In this document: positions 54,734 through 64,000 of the stretch, in pieces
How positions within the stretch are numbered: the first letter of the stretch is position 1
Layout: every line of letters starts with the position of its first letter
Program-made: the position numbers and the translations under genes
Notes under the pieces: generated by a model
The model's database searches: none
What the model was told of the DNA's origin: nothing
The model's input: the letters and a program-made list of their open reading frames with translations, nothing else
Assembly (NCBI GenBank): GCA_001972305.1
Contig: BDDD01000897.1
Location: 262,234-326,233 of the forward strand
Source: Cephalotus follicularis
Taxonomy: Eukaryota > Streptophyta > Magnoliopsida > Oxalidales > Cephalotaceae
Direction: 5' to 3'
DNA length: 64,000 nt

Positions 54734-55235
54734 TGTTGATGCAATAATCAACTCCTCAACAGTCCTTTACGTGGAAGGGTTTGATTTGTAGAGGAAAACG
54801 AACTGAATGCTCTGAGAATGGTGTTGGGTTAAATATTTCACGATATTTCTTGCACACAAATATCAAACTAGTCGAAGAACCAGGAGGTTTTACTCCCGGG
54901 GACTCTTCGATGCTTAAGTCAAGCAGTGTACAAAGAAAAAAGCAATAAGGTTCTATTTGTGTAAAAATGACGAACCTGTGTAATGTATTTGATTGCTGTA
55001 TTTATAGTGATGCCTGGATGTAACTGTATTACTTGACTTGCGGAGATGATTATTTTACCCCTAGGAAAAGTCGAGTATCTCGCCATTTTTCTGATTTTAC
55101 GCCGGAGCGTTATGTTGTACGTAATCTTTTCAGATTGTAAACGCTCAACCACGTATTTGTAGCTCTGGAGGACACTTGTCTTGTTTTTCAGAGGACACAT
55201 GACAGTATTTTTTGGGTAGGATTTTTCCCATATTA
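54734..55235 (-). repeat. 5' LTR of E2
   Basis: 502 bp; plus-strand start TGTTGATGCAATAATC, end TTTTTCCCATATTA (terminal CA decayed to TA), followed by GTAAC. Minus-strand TATAAATA at 54999-55006. Confidence 0.95.
54999..55006 (-). promoter_or_regulatory. TATA box of E2 5' LTR
   Basis: Minus-strand TATAAATA in CACTATAAATAC, the expected Pol II promoter for the gag-pol RNA. Confidence 0.65.
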
Positions 55236-55240
55236 GTAAC

Positions 55241-56065
55241 ATATAAATAAATCTCAACTAGAAATTGTAAACAATATAACCGCACTGTAAAATTAAACTA
55301 TTACGATAAACTGTAACCATAAATGTAAATTTTTAACTGAAAACATTAGGTAAACAATTAGAAAAAAGCACAATAATTTTGGTAAAGTGTAATGGATAAT
55401 TTAAACGATAATAAATGTAATAAAGTATAACAAAAATAGTAATTTTATAAACAAATCTATAATTTGTCGAACAGTAAAGTTTTTAAAAAAAAAACTTGTA
55501 AAAACAATAACATTGCTGAAAACTTCAATCAAAATAGTAAATAATAACAAAGTTTGTAAATCATAACTAATATTGTTTATTTTTAACTATACAGATCAAT
55601 AATAAGGTATTTAATAAAAAAATAACAAAATATGTAAAAGATAATCATTTTAGTAAAAGATGACAAATATTGTAAAGTTATTAAATTTAAATGTAAAGAT
55701 TAATGATATTAACATATATTGTAAAATTATCAACAATAATAATGACGATAACACATTCGGTAAAATGTAACAAAACATGTAACAAATAACAATTTTGGTT
55801 AACAATAACAAATGGTGCAAAGTTGTTAAAGAAAAACGTAATTGATAACGACATTGTAAAATTACAGCAATTATTGTAAAACTGTTGGCATTTACGGTAA
55901 ATTGTAATGAGTATTATTATTTTAAACGTTGTTTAAGCCCTACCATTTTCCCTTCAAGTCACGAAATCTAAATATTTTAGTATAAAACAGCGGTTTTCAA
56001 TGGTCATTAACGTTACAAAGTTCCAACTTTGTGTTATTACATATTCTTTTTCTCATTGAAGAGGC
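55241..56065. repeat. AT-rich spacer with a degenerate TGTAAA / TAACAA array
   Basis: No gene seen. From about 55255 to 55920 the plus strand is built of irregularly spaced TGTAAA, GGTAAA and TAACAA words separated by A/T filler, for example ATATTGTAAAATTA, ATTGTAAAATTACAGC and ATATGTAAAAGATAA. It looks like a decayed short-period repeat. Very low GC. Confidence 0.55.
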
Positions 56066-56221
56066 TGCAATAACCGGGAATTTTGTTCCATATACTGTTG
56101 TAATCCTCGTTGTAATTTTATCTTGAATTAGTGAGGAAGATGAATTTCTGACTTATGATGTTAATTTTGGAGTAAAAAAATGTTTAAAGACTGTTTGAAT
56201 TGAATGTTGATAAATTGGGCT

Positions 56222-57400
56222 AAAGCGTCGATGCCAGAAGATAAAGCGTGGACGCCATGGAAGCAGAAACGCGCGCTTAAGTTCGAACGCTTAGAGCGTC
56301 GATGCCATAGATAAGCGTCGACACCAATAGACAAAAAGGGTTAAGCGTAGATGCTATGGTATAACTGGCAACGCTTAATGACGAGCACTGGATATATGTA
56401 AATACTGTCAGGGAGAAACGTGATGGGGGAAAAGAGATGGACGCCACCTGTGCATCATGCGGCCAAGGGGAAGGAAATAATAGACACTTGTACGCCATTC
56501 AGACCAAATGGAAGAGTGAATGAGCCACTTCTACGCATGCAGGACAAGTGAGAGAAAGAGATGGACAAGTGGGTATGCATGCATGCAGCTGGAGAAAGAG
56601 GAAGAGAAATTCAACTTGCACAAACACCTCTCTTCATCTTCTCCATAATGATACCTGGAAGGAAAGAAAAACACAAAGGAAAAAGAGACTTAGAGAGGAA
56701 CACAGTGGAAAAAGAAGAAAGAGAGAGAATTCTATTCTCCATTGTTGAACAAAGAGAGAAGCTTGGGAGCTCGGATTGGAGCTGTAAGACCGGAACATAG
56801 AGGCTTAAAGCTACTGTTCCATGGACTTAAAGAGGTGGACTTTCGGTTCCTAACTTGGAATCAAATGTAGTGGATTTCTACATGCAAATGTGAGTTCAAT
56901 AATATTGAGTGTTCATTGATGAGATGCATGGATTTATGGATTGTGGATTGTTGGTTTGATGCTATGGTTGCTGTGAGTATTGAACCTGCCATGCATGCTG
57001 TAATTCAAGCTTGACATGAACTAGATTGTATGCATTTTATATATTAATCCTACTGGTTTCGGATGTGTTGGAGAAGAAGAAGTTCCTGGGCTTCTCTAAT
57101 CGTCGACGCTTAATGGATAAGCGTCGGCGCTTTTACTGTAGTACGCCGTGACGTTGACACTTAGAAGCTACATCGACGCCTTGTGCTTGAACGAGGGAAC
57201 GAGTATTTGTAAGCGTTGACGCGTGAGGTTCCTACCTCAAAGCGTCGACGCTGAAGATTAAGGCGTCGACACTTAAGGGTCCATGCCTTGAGTGTCGATG
57301 CCAAAGACAAGTATCAACGCATAAGGGTTCTGAGTTAAGCGCTGACGCTAAGGATGGAAGCGTAGCGTCGACGCCTAGAAGTTAAACGTCGATGCTTAAA
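56222..57400. repeat. GCGTCGACGC-type palindrome clusters in the solo LTR
   Basis: Two groups, 56222-56380 and 57101-57400, with units AAGCGTCGATGCC, AAGCGTCGACACC, GGCGTCGACAC and the perfect AGCGTCGACGCT (57241-57252). Confidence 0.85.
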
Positions 57401-57646
57401 GCACTATTTTCAGCGTTTTTGCTTAAATGAGTCGTGGATCGAACTGAGAATTGGATTATATGTGGTTTGTAAAATGTTTACCATTGGGAAGTGCATTCAT
57501 GATTTTTAAATGAAATCACTATTGCACACGAAAATGTATATTTGACAAATGTATATTTTCGAATGATTGAAACTTACTGTTATACATTTTGAAGATGTAT
57601 TGTTCAAGTATTTTATAACTATAAACTACTTGAAAGAATTGATTGA

Positions 57647-57875
57647 ATTGATTGTTGGTTATAAATCACGGAGTGTAATGTAACAGGGTGCAAAACATAG
57701 AGTGTACGCATCCCTTGATTGAATTGATTGTTGGTTACAAATCATGGAGTGTAATGTAACCAGGTGCAAAACATAGAGTGTACGCATCTCTTGATTGAAT
57801 TGATTATTAATTACAAATCATGGAGTGTAATGTAACCGGGTGCTAACCACATAGTGTACACATCCCTGAATTGGA
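57647..57875. repeat. 76-bp tandem repeat, three copies
   Basis: Copies start at 57647, 57723 and 57799 and share ATTGATT, ACAAATCATGGAGTGTAATG and GTGTACGCATC words. The third is more diverged. Confidence 0.9.
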
Positions 57876-58408
57876 TTGATTGCTCATTTGAGACATGATT
57901 GATGGATTGATGGTTCTAGCCACTTGGCATGGTTTCTTACCTATCGATTGAGATATATATATATATATATATGTATATGTACTGATTATGTATTGCATCA
58001 TAATACATCCATTACATGGCATTCCTTATCATTGACCCCGAAAGGTATTTATATTTTTCCTACTTAGTCGAGTGAGGACAACAGCTAACCCCCTACAATT
58101 TCAGATTGATGGAGGCAATCTGACAAGTGCTGCTGAAGCTGTGTTGGAAGCTTCTGAAGGTTGTTTAAATTGTATTGTATTGTAATAATCATGCTCCGTT
58201 GTGTTGTATTTACATTTTCGATATGTAAAATATAATATGTTTTGTAATGAGTTAAGCATGTAGTATGGGCTGCATGTGATTACTATTTGAATAATCCAGT
58301 ATATTGAATGCTTCCGCAAAGTTTTAAATTTATAACTATTTTGTTAAATATGGGATTAACTGATAACCATGTGTTGTTATATGTGTTAACTGAAAACGAG
58401 GTGTGACA

Positions 58409-60805
58409 GAAGTCACGCTCCCTTTGTTGGTGCGATTAAGGAGTATGTTGTCTTGATCACATTGAGTTTGATGCTCCCTTGTGAGAAGAACAGAAGGTTT
58501 CTGCATGAAGATGAAATCTGTATTAGATTGAACAATATGTTGCAAAATATTAGTAGATCTTCATATGAATAAAATAATTATAATCAAAGTTCTGACTATT
58601 TAGAATTCTAATTTGAACATCATTATATTACTAGATACGGTATCGTCCCGCTTAGTTAATTGGACATGACATATATCCTCAATTTATGAAATTGGCTTTA
58701 TAAGGTCAAGTGTTTCAAAATTGAACATGACACATGTAATAATTTATGAAATTGACTTACAATATGTGAAGTATTAAAAAATTAGATATGCACATGACAC
58801 CAATTTCATGAAATTGGCTTCCAATATGTCAAGAATTTAAAAGAATTGAACATGACAATGATAATATGATTTTAAAGTGTCATTGCAAGAATCTCTTTGC
58901 CCAAACATGATTTTGACATAAGATTTTCATGTCTACAAGGACAGTTCAAAATCATGTTTGGGTAAAATTTGATGGTGATCTAAACTATTTTACTGATTTT
59001 GTTACACTTTTACATTATTTTGTTATAGTTTACTATACTTATTATGTATTTTATCAAATTAGTTATCACAAAACAAGTTATCTGTTTGATAACTTATGAG
59101 GTTGCGCAATAATAGCCACATATTTAAAAAAAACAAAGGAGCTCACTTGGAACTCAAGGGAATGGAGCTCACTGTAGTCAAAACCTGAAATTGAATGTCT
59201 TGCACAGTAGTTTTTTTAGTTGAAATTGAATGCCTTGCACTAATTTAATGTCTCAAACTCTTTTATTTACACGTAATAATTTCAACATGTAACGTATATG
59301 ATCTACATATAAATTATCAAATCAAATTATTAAATTAACATATAAGGTATACATCAAAATTCTAAGAAATAATGAGAGACTTATAAGCATTAGAGTTTTA
59401 AGAAAGAAACAATCATTTGTTCAGAAATTTACCTTAATAAAAAAGTTTGAATCTTTTGTGGTCACCAGATAATTGAAGACTTGCTTTTTGATGTATGAAG
59501 TGTTAAGGACTATACATTATAATGTTTAGAGTGCATAATATACTCACAAAATGATTGAAATTCGAATTAAATACTTAGTTATATAAAAAAAGAGTAAGAG
59601 AGACAATGTTTCATATGAGAGTTAAAATTGGATCATAAAACCAACTCTGATAGAGAGGCTTGCTATTAGGATCTAAGGTCATCAACCTTCCAAATGTCAG
59701 TACTTTAGTTTGTAATTTCAAGATGTCACTTCTTTGATATGTCAAGGAAACCAAGGGTATAATGGTCACTTAGATGTGTAATCTTTTTTTTTTTTTTTGT
59801 TTTTTTGAAAAATCTCAGTATGATACCCTCAAAAAGTAGTGATTTCTCAAATTGATACACAACATTATTGTCTTAATTTAATGCATTACAGTGAAAAATC
59901 TCAATGTAATAAACGCCATCAACTGTGATTGACAAAATTGTGAGAAATCTCTGAAACGGTATCATTTCAAGAGAAATCCCTGAAACGTCGTCAGCTACAT
60001 TATACAAAAATGTGTCATTTCAACAGTTTTTCACAAATTTTGTTAACGGTAGATGACGACGTGTGCTACATCGATTTTTTTTAACTGTTGTGCGTCAAAT
60101 TGAAAAAAATATTGCGTACTAAATTAAGAAATCACAACTTTTTGAACGCATAATTCTGGGATTTTTCCAGTTTGAAGGATCTAGTAGTTGATTTTTGAAT
60201 CAACTAAATGGAATGGTCTTTCCTAATTTAATTATCTGAAACACAATTATAAATATAAGACAATTGTTTCCATGTGTGGCATATATGTGTCATAACATTC
60301 TTTTCTAGAACCAATTATAAAATATAGACTAGTATAGAGAAGGCAAAGTTGCTGGTCCAATCATCAAAATTTATGGAACCCTAGTACAACACATGTGACA
60401 TCGTACACAAAACTATCTACTAGAGCAAAAATAATATGTTCTCCGTTTGGGATTTTTGTATGCATGAATCATGATCAATGTTTTTTATTCCAGTCATGTT
60501 TCTTTTTTTTATTACATGGTGGGGGTGGAAAGCTTGAAGCCTTGACCTCCTAAACATAAATTAAAGAGAGATATCCTGCGAGTTGGACACCCGCTTGCTA
60601 ATCCAGTACTGTTTCGTTTGTGTGGAATAGTCTTTTCAACCATGCAATTCTTTATAGTAATGACAATATGACATATATACTATTTTGATATTTTGCTAAC
60701 CTTTATTCACTAATTTTCTATTACCAAACAAATCCTAATTAATGCATTCAAATGTTTGGCTCCATTTCTTAATACATTTAATGCATCCATTTCAAACATC
60801 TCTTT
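58409..60805. other. AT-rich intergenic DNA without a recognised gene
   Basis: No coding family or RNA gene recognised. Around 58670-58880 a word set (AATTTATGAAATTGGCTT.., 'gaacatgacac') recurs three or four times with drift. A possible foldback element occupies 59806-60176. Confidence 0.5.
59806..60176. mobile_element. possible MITE with long terminal inverted repeats
   Basis: The left arm (GAAAAATCTCAGTATGAT, TCAAAAAGTAGTGATTTCT) matches the reverse complement of the right arm (GGAAAAATCCCAGAATTAT, TCAAAAAGTTGTGATTTCT) over about 80 bp with mismatches. No coding capacity, about 370 bp. A target duplication is not obvious because the left flank is a T run. Confidence 0.5.
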
Positions 60806-63176
60806 TGTATGACGCCTGATTTTAGTGTCAGGAGATTTTGCGATTCGGATCTTATAGGTTCGTTTACTACTTTACTGATATTGTAATTGATTGTATTGTA
60901 AATTGATTGACTGAACTGAGGTATTTAATACCCATTTATGTGGTTTGCGTGTTGTTGAATGACTCAATTTGAGTATGAGGTAGTTTTACGGATTAGTTGG
61001 GGAGTTATAAACCTTACCGTATGGAGATACATTGAAACATTCTCCAACCGTATTTATTCCTAAACTTCACCCGTTCTCCTCATTTTTGCTCTCAACTCTC
61101 TCAAACCCCTGTTTCCTCGTCTACTGCCATTTCGCCATCAACCCAGATGGGAAGAGTTTCTAGTATTTGGTTAATCAAACAACTGATTGAAACCGATTAA
61201 AGCTTGTAGGATTCAAACAAACATGAATTTCTCCTTCATTTTTTGATTTCTCTCCAAGATAAAGCTTCAAAAACGATTGGTAGAGTTTCTTTACCTTAAA
61301 TGCACAATAAATACATGGTTATTGCTATATATTATGCTTAAACTGAATGAACTGATTGAATTTAATTGAAATGAGTTTTAGGTCAAATTTGGGGTTTTCT
61401 AACATAATTAATGAATCTAGGCATTCAATAGCCTTAAAAGTAGTTTAGAATAGTTTAAAGGACGTTTTTAAACTTACCCAGACCATTAAAAGACTGAGTT
61501 TTGAACTAGAAATCAAATTGAGTTGGATTTAGGTCAAAACTGCTGGGTTTGTTCTTGAGCACGTCAACACCTTTTCCTCAGTCATTTTCGTGTTCTTTAT
61601 TGAGATAGCATGTCTCTCTTTCGTTTCCCAGCACATTGACGCCTTCTTCCATAGACGTAGACGTGTTTCCTTAAAAGTCTCTAACTCTAAATCCCAACTT
61701 AAACATAGATGCCTTTCTGTGAGCATTGACGTGATACTGAGGAAACGTCGATACCTTTTTCAAGAAACATCGACGCTTTCTATTTGAGCCACTATGAAAT
61801 TGTTTCACCAAAGAGTCAGAGTCTTTCCCAAAAGAAATCAACGCTTTACAAGACATCTCATAGATTTGAAGGAGGATCGAAAGACATTGACTTCTTTCTT
61901 TAAAGACGTCGACTCTTTTCATGTTGCTTCATGTTGGAATTTGTTTCATGGCTTTAATTGAATGCTTTTACTGTTTTTCTTCCAAGTGCATCCCTAGACC
62001 CGTAAACACTACTTTAATTCTGTTTTTTTAACGCGAATCGACAGTGGATCTATCTTTACCTAATATTGAACTATTTTCTATACTGATTGAACCAATTGAA
62101 CCTTATTTCTAAACTAACTAATTATACTGAGCGATTGATTGTACCAACTGATTGATTGACCAACCGATTGCTTGACTGATTAATTGATTGATTGATTGAA
62201 TCTATTAGAGCGACCTTAATGACTTATAGTCAATCAGGCTAGGCGTTAAACTCCGCTCAACTGTTCCCTCTGATGAGATAGCCACACGCCTTCATGGCTT
62301 TTACTGACTGGTTAAATTTCACTATATATAGCTATGCGTCTATTGGGCTGATCCCCAGACAACTATATACCTTCTATTGGGCTGATCCTTGGACAGCTAG
62401 GAGACTTATTTGAGTGTACCTTGTGCCGTCCAGGACAACTAAGTCAAATCTAACTGAGAGACTCTTGGATTGATTCAGGATAGTTAGATCATCGTCTAGT
62501 CGAGTGTTTATTGGGCTGCTTAGATGACTATATCATCTAACCTACCCTTTTTGAAGGATTTCCTTTCGTGGGTTAGATATATTGTACTGATACTAATACT
62601 GATACCGAAGGTCGTTAAGCTTTGTAGGTTGTTTGAGTGTCATCGTATACTTGTATTGGATTTTCTAATAGATTATTGGATAGGTTTGATTGATTAGATC
62701 CTATTCCCATTAATCTGTATGGGACAACTGTATCTGAATAGTCAGATCACAATTGACATTCATGCATACACCATGACATGCATTATTATTACATAAACTG
62801 TTCATTTCATTTATGCATGGGGACTCTTTTTCTTGGCCACATGGCTAACCCATCTTTCAATATGAGGAATTGGCATTGTGTACAGGATAAGCAGTAGGGA
62901 GCATCGGTCAATGAGTTGATGGCTACAGATGATTAGACCGAGGGATTGTTAGTGGCCTTATTTCATTGAACTGATTAAGACTATATTGTATTTTGGGATT
63001 GTAATGATTATCATGACATCCCATTAAAGCTTTTGAATGGATTATTGTGCTTTGCTTAAAAGTTTTTAATTTTTTCGCATATTGTAGATGTAACTAGTAC
63101 CTAACCATTGTATTGAGTGACTGAATAGGACTGAGAGTGATGTCACAAGCTCGCCCTTTGGGCTCGGGGTGTTACA
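60806..63176 (+). mobile_element. 5' LTR of G2 (same family as G1)
   Basis: Starts TGTATGACGCCTG and ends CTCGGGGTGTTACA; 2371 bp. It matches the G1 LTR in reverse over most of its length. A GCGTCGACGC-type cluster lies at 61558-61915. The primer-binding site and gag follow directly, so this is a 5' LTR rather than solo; the rest of the element is outside the window. Confidence 0.75.
61558..61915. repeat. GCGTCGACGC-type cluster in G2 LTR
   Basis: Units such as CACGTCAACACC, CATTGACGCC, ACGTCGATACC, ACATCGACGC and ACGTCGACTC recur at irregular spacing, corresponding to 9838-10232 of G1. Confidence 0.8.
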
Positions 63177-63179
63177 GAA

Positions 63180-63192
63180 TGGTACAGAGATT
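63180..63192 (+). other. primer-binding site of G2
   Basis: TGGTACAGAGATTG three bases after the LTR end; the G1 equivalent is TGGTATCAGAGATTG, so one or two bases are lost here. Confidence 0.65.
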
Positions 63193-63361
63193 GTGTTGGC
63201 CTACTAGGTTAAGTTTACACATTGAACTACTATAGATTAACTAAAATGGCTTGCATGACTTATCTTCCTACATTTCTCTATGCTATTGAATTGAGCATTG
63301 AACTATGCTTAGATATGTTGTTTATCAAATCGTATCTAATTACCTTCCTCATAAGTTAGAT

Positions 63362-63576
63362 ATGGAAAACAGAGGACAATGAGGCCGTAGAGTTCGTGGA
63401 ATATTGGTGCCTTGGTTCTCAATGTTGAAAATGAATAAGTGCAAGAGAATACTAAACCGGAGTATGGTGCAGATGCTCCACCTTCGGGAGTGAACCATGA
63501 CTCATGTAGAGACATGTGTGCCACCATGGCGCGCATTTGAGACCTTCTAGAAAAATAGCTGCCAAAGATGAGCGTC
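63362..63576 (+). pseudogene. gag start of G2
   Basis: ATGGAAAACAGAGGACAA opens a gag start homologous to G1: after a stop at codon 7 and a frameshift it reads NVENE, VQENTKPEYGADAPPSGVNHDS and DMCATMARI, matching VENESVHENAPPKYDADAPP and DMCATM of G1. Two more stops follow before it is cut at 63576 by an LTR insertion. Confidence 0.75.
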
Positions 63577-63935
63577 TGTCATTCCCTGAACCCCAAGGAA
63601 GACCCTAGGGTTCGACACGTCACAGGTCCATCCATACGATCCATCACATATGTGGCATCATGCAACAAATTTAAAACTTTAAATACCATATGCATGCGGA
63701 AGCTAATCATTAATATTCAAAACAAGTCCAACCATATCCATAACATTCAATACATATATCTTAGGCGCTGCCACAAGCCGGCAGGTCAATAGCTGAAATA
63801 CAATATGTCTCTTATACATCCATATTCATATACACAAGGTAGATGATAGAAATTGTACTGCTACCCGAAATCCTGAGCTGCGATCTGGTCCATCTAATCA
63901 CTTCAATGCTTCACCTGTACCTGACCCATTACGAG
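63577..63935 (-). mobile_element. partial family F-like LTR inserted in G2 gag
   Basis: The plus-strand start TGTCATTCCCTGAACCCCAAGG cuts the G2 gag. The text that follows resembles the left end of the 3868-7233 LTR in order (CACGTCACAGG, 'catgcggaagctaat', 'gccggcaggtcaatagctg'), so this is the 3' end of a minus-oriented LTR. It is broken at 63936 by another LTR. The target duplication cannot be checked. Confidence 0.6.
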
Positions 63936-64000
63936 TGTGACGCCCCGTCACTTTTTACGAGGTCGACGTGCAAAACACGTGAGTGTGCAAATCGGTGAAT
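63936..64000 (+). mobile_element. start of a family F LTR (cut by window end)
   Basis: TGTGACGCCCCGTCAC followed by GAGG and TGCAAAACACGTGAG matches the first 50 or so bases of the solo LTR at 34698. The left flank is ACGAG. Only the first 65 bp are inside the window. Confidence 0.75.

Larger units (their letters stand above)
31739..55235 (-). mobile_element. E2: Tat-like Ty3/gypsy element with nested insertions; TSD GTAAT/GTAAC
   Basis: Two 502-bp LTRs (31739-32240 and 54734-55235) in the same minus orientation bracket gag, protease, reverse transcriptase, two RNase H domains, integrase, a hairpin spacer and a plus-strand antisense ORF. Flanks are GTAAT (31734-31738) and GTAAC (55236-55240), one change apart. 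Subtracting the solo LTR (34698-37645) and the chromovirus E3 (39963-49861) leaves about 10.6 kb, a usual size for Tat elements. It is related to E1 but has shorter LTRs. All frames carry stops. Confidence 0.9.
56066..58408 (+). mobile_element. solo LTR related to E3; imperfect TSD GAGGC/GAAGT
   Basis: Starts TGCAATAACCGGGAATTT, like the E3 LTR start TGTCATAACCGCAAATTT, and ends ACGAGGTGTGACA, as E3 does. The 3' part holds the AATAATCCAGTATATT and GCTTCCGCAAAGTTTTAA words found in E3 LTRs in reverse. No primer site or gag follows, so it is solo. Flanks GAGGC (56061-56065) and GAAGT (58409-58413) differ by two transitions. It carries a 76-bp tandem repeat and palindrome clusters at 56222-56380 and 57101-57400. 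Confidence 0.75.

Noticed and set aside
61529..61922. ORFs on both strands in the G2 LTR
   Set aside because: They coincide with the degenerate palindrome cluster and are not matched in G1.

Overview
This window looks like repeat-rich nuclear DNA of a flowering plant, probably a eudicot; the species cannot be told from the sequence. I find no host gene, rRNA or tRNA gene. At least about 85% of the 64 kb is LTR-retrotransposon DNA inserted layer on layer, most of it decayed by stop codons, frameshifts and C-to-T type changes. The window ends are cut through two copies of one Ty3/gypsy family, in opposite orientation.

Layout. 1-11025: a minus-strand Ty3/gypsy element (G1) with protease and gag broken by two LTR insertions (614-~3045 and 3868-7233), then its 3.6 kb 5' LTR, which holds a solo SIRE-like Ty1/copia LTR (8505-9769). 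11026-~14255: a plus-strand Ty1/copia element into which G1 inserted, itself broken by a small Tat-like solo LTR. 14255-23205: AT-rich DNA and a possible TIR DNA transposon carrying a solo LTR (16008-22334) that carries another (17122-19914). 23211-30663 (E1): a Tat-like Ty3/gypsy element with two 654-bp LTRs and 5-bp target duplication GAAAC; it keeps gag and an antisense ORF but has lost nearly all of pol. 31739-55235 (E2): a minus-strand relative of E1 with 502-bp LTRs, gag, protease, reverse transcriptase, two RNase H domains, integrase and the antisense ORF. It is split by a solo LTR (34698-37645) and by a complete chromovirus (E3, 39963-49861) inserted in its integrase. 55241-60805: AT-rich spacer, a solo LTR (56066-58408) and a possible MITE. 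60806-64000: the 5' LTR and gag start of a second G-family element (G2), broken by further LTRs.

How it works together. In the Tat-like pair the sense strand runs gag-pol and the opposite strand carries a separate gene converging on it. That antisense gene has a putative gypsy-type (Transposase_28-like) domain and coiled coils, an apparently conserved phase-0 intron, and in E2 an N terminus resembling the histone H3 tail.

The most unusual signal is in the LTRs. Several unrelated families carry clusters of one short degenerate palindrome with core GCGTCGACGC. Another LTR carries an array built on GCAGAGGAC/GTCCTCTGC, and a third family carries paired GAGTTGACTC/GAGTCAACTC inverted repeats. 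None of this is explained by ordinary LTR annotation. All boundaries and similarities were judged by eye.
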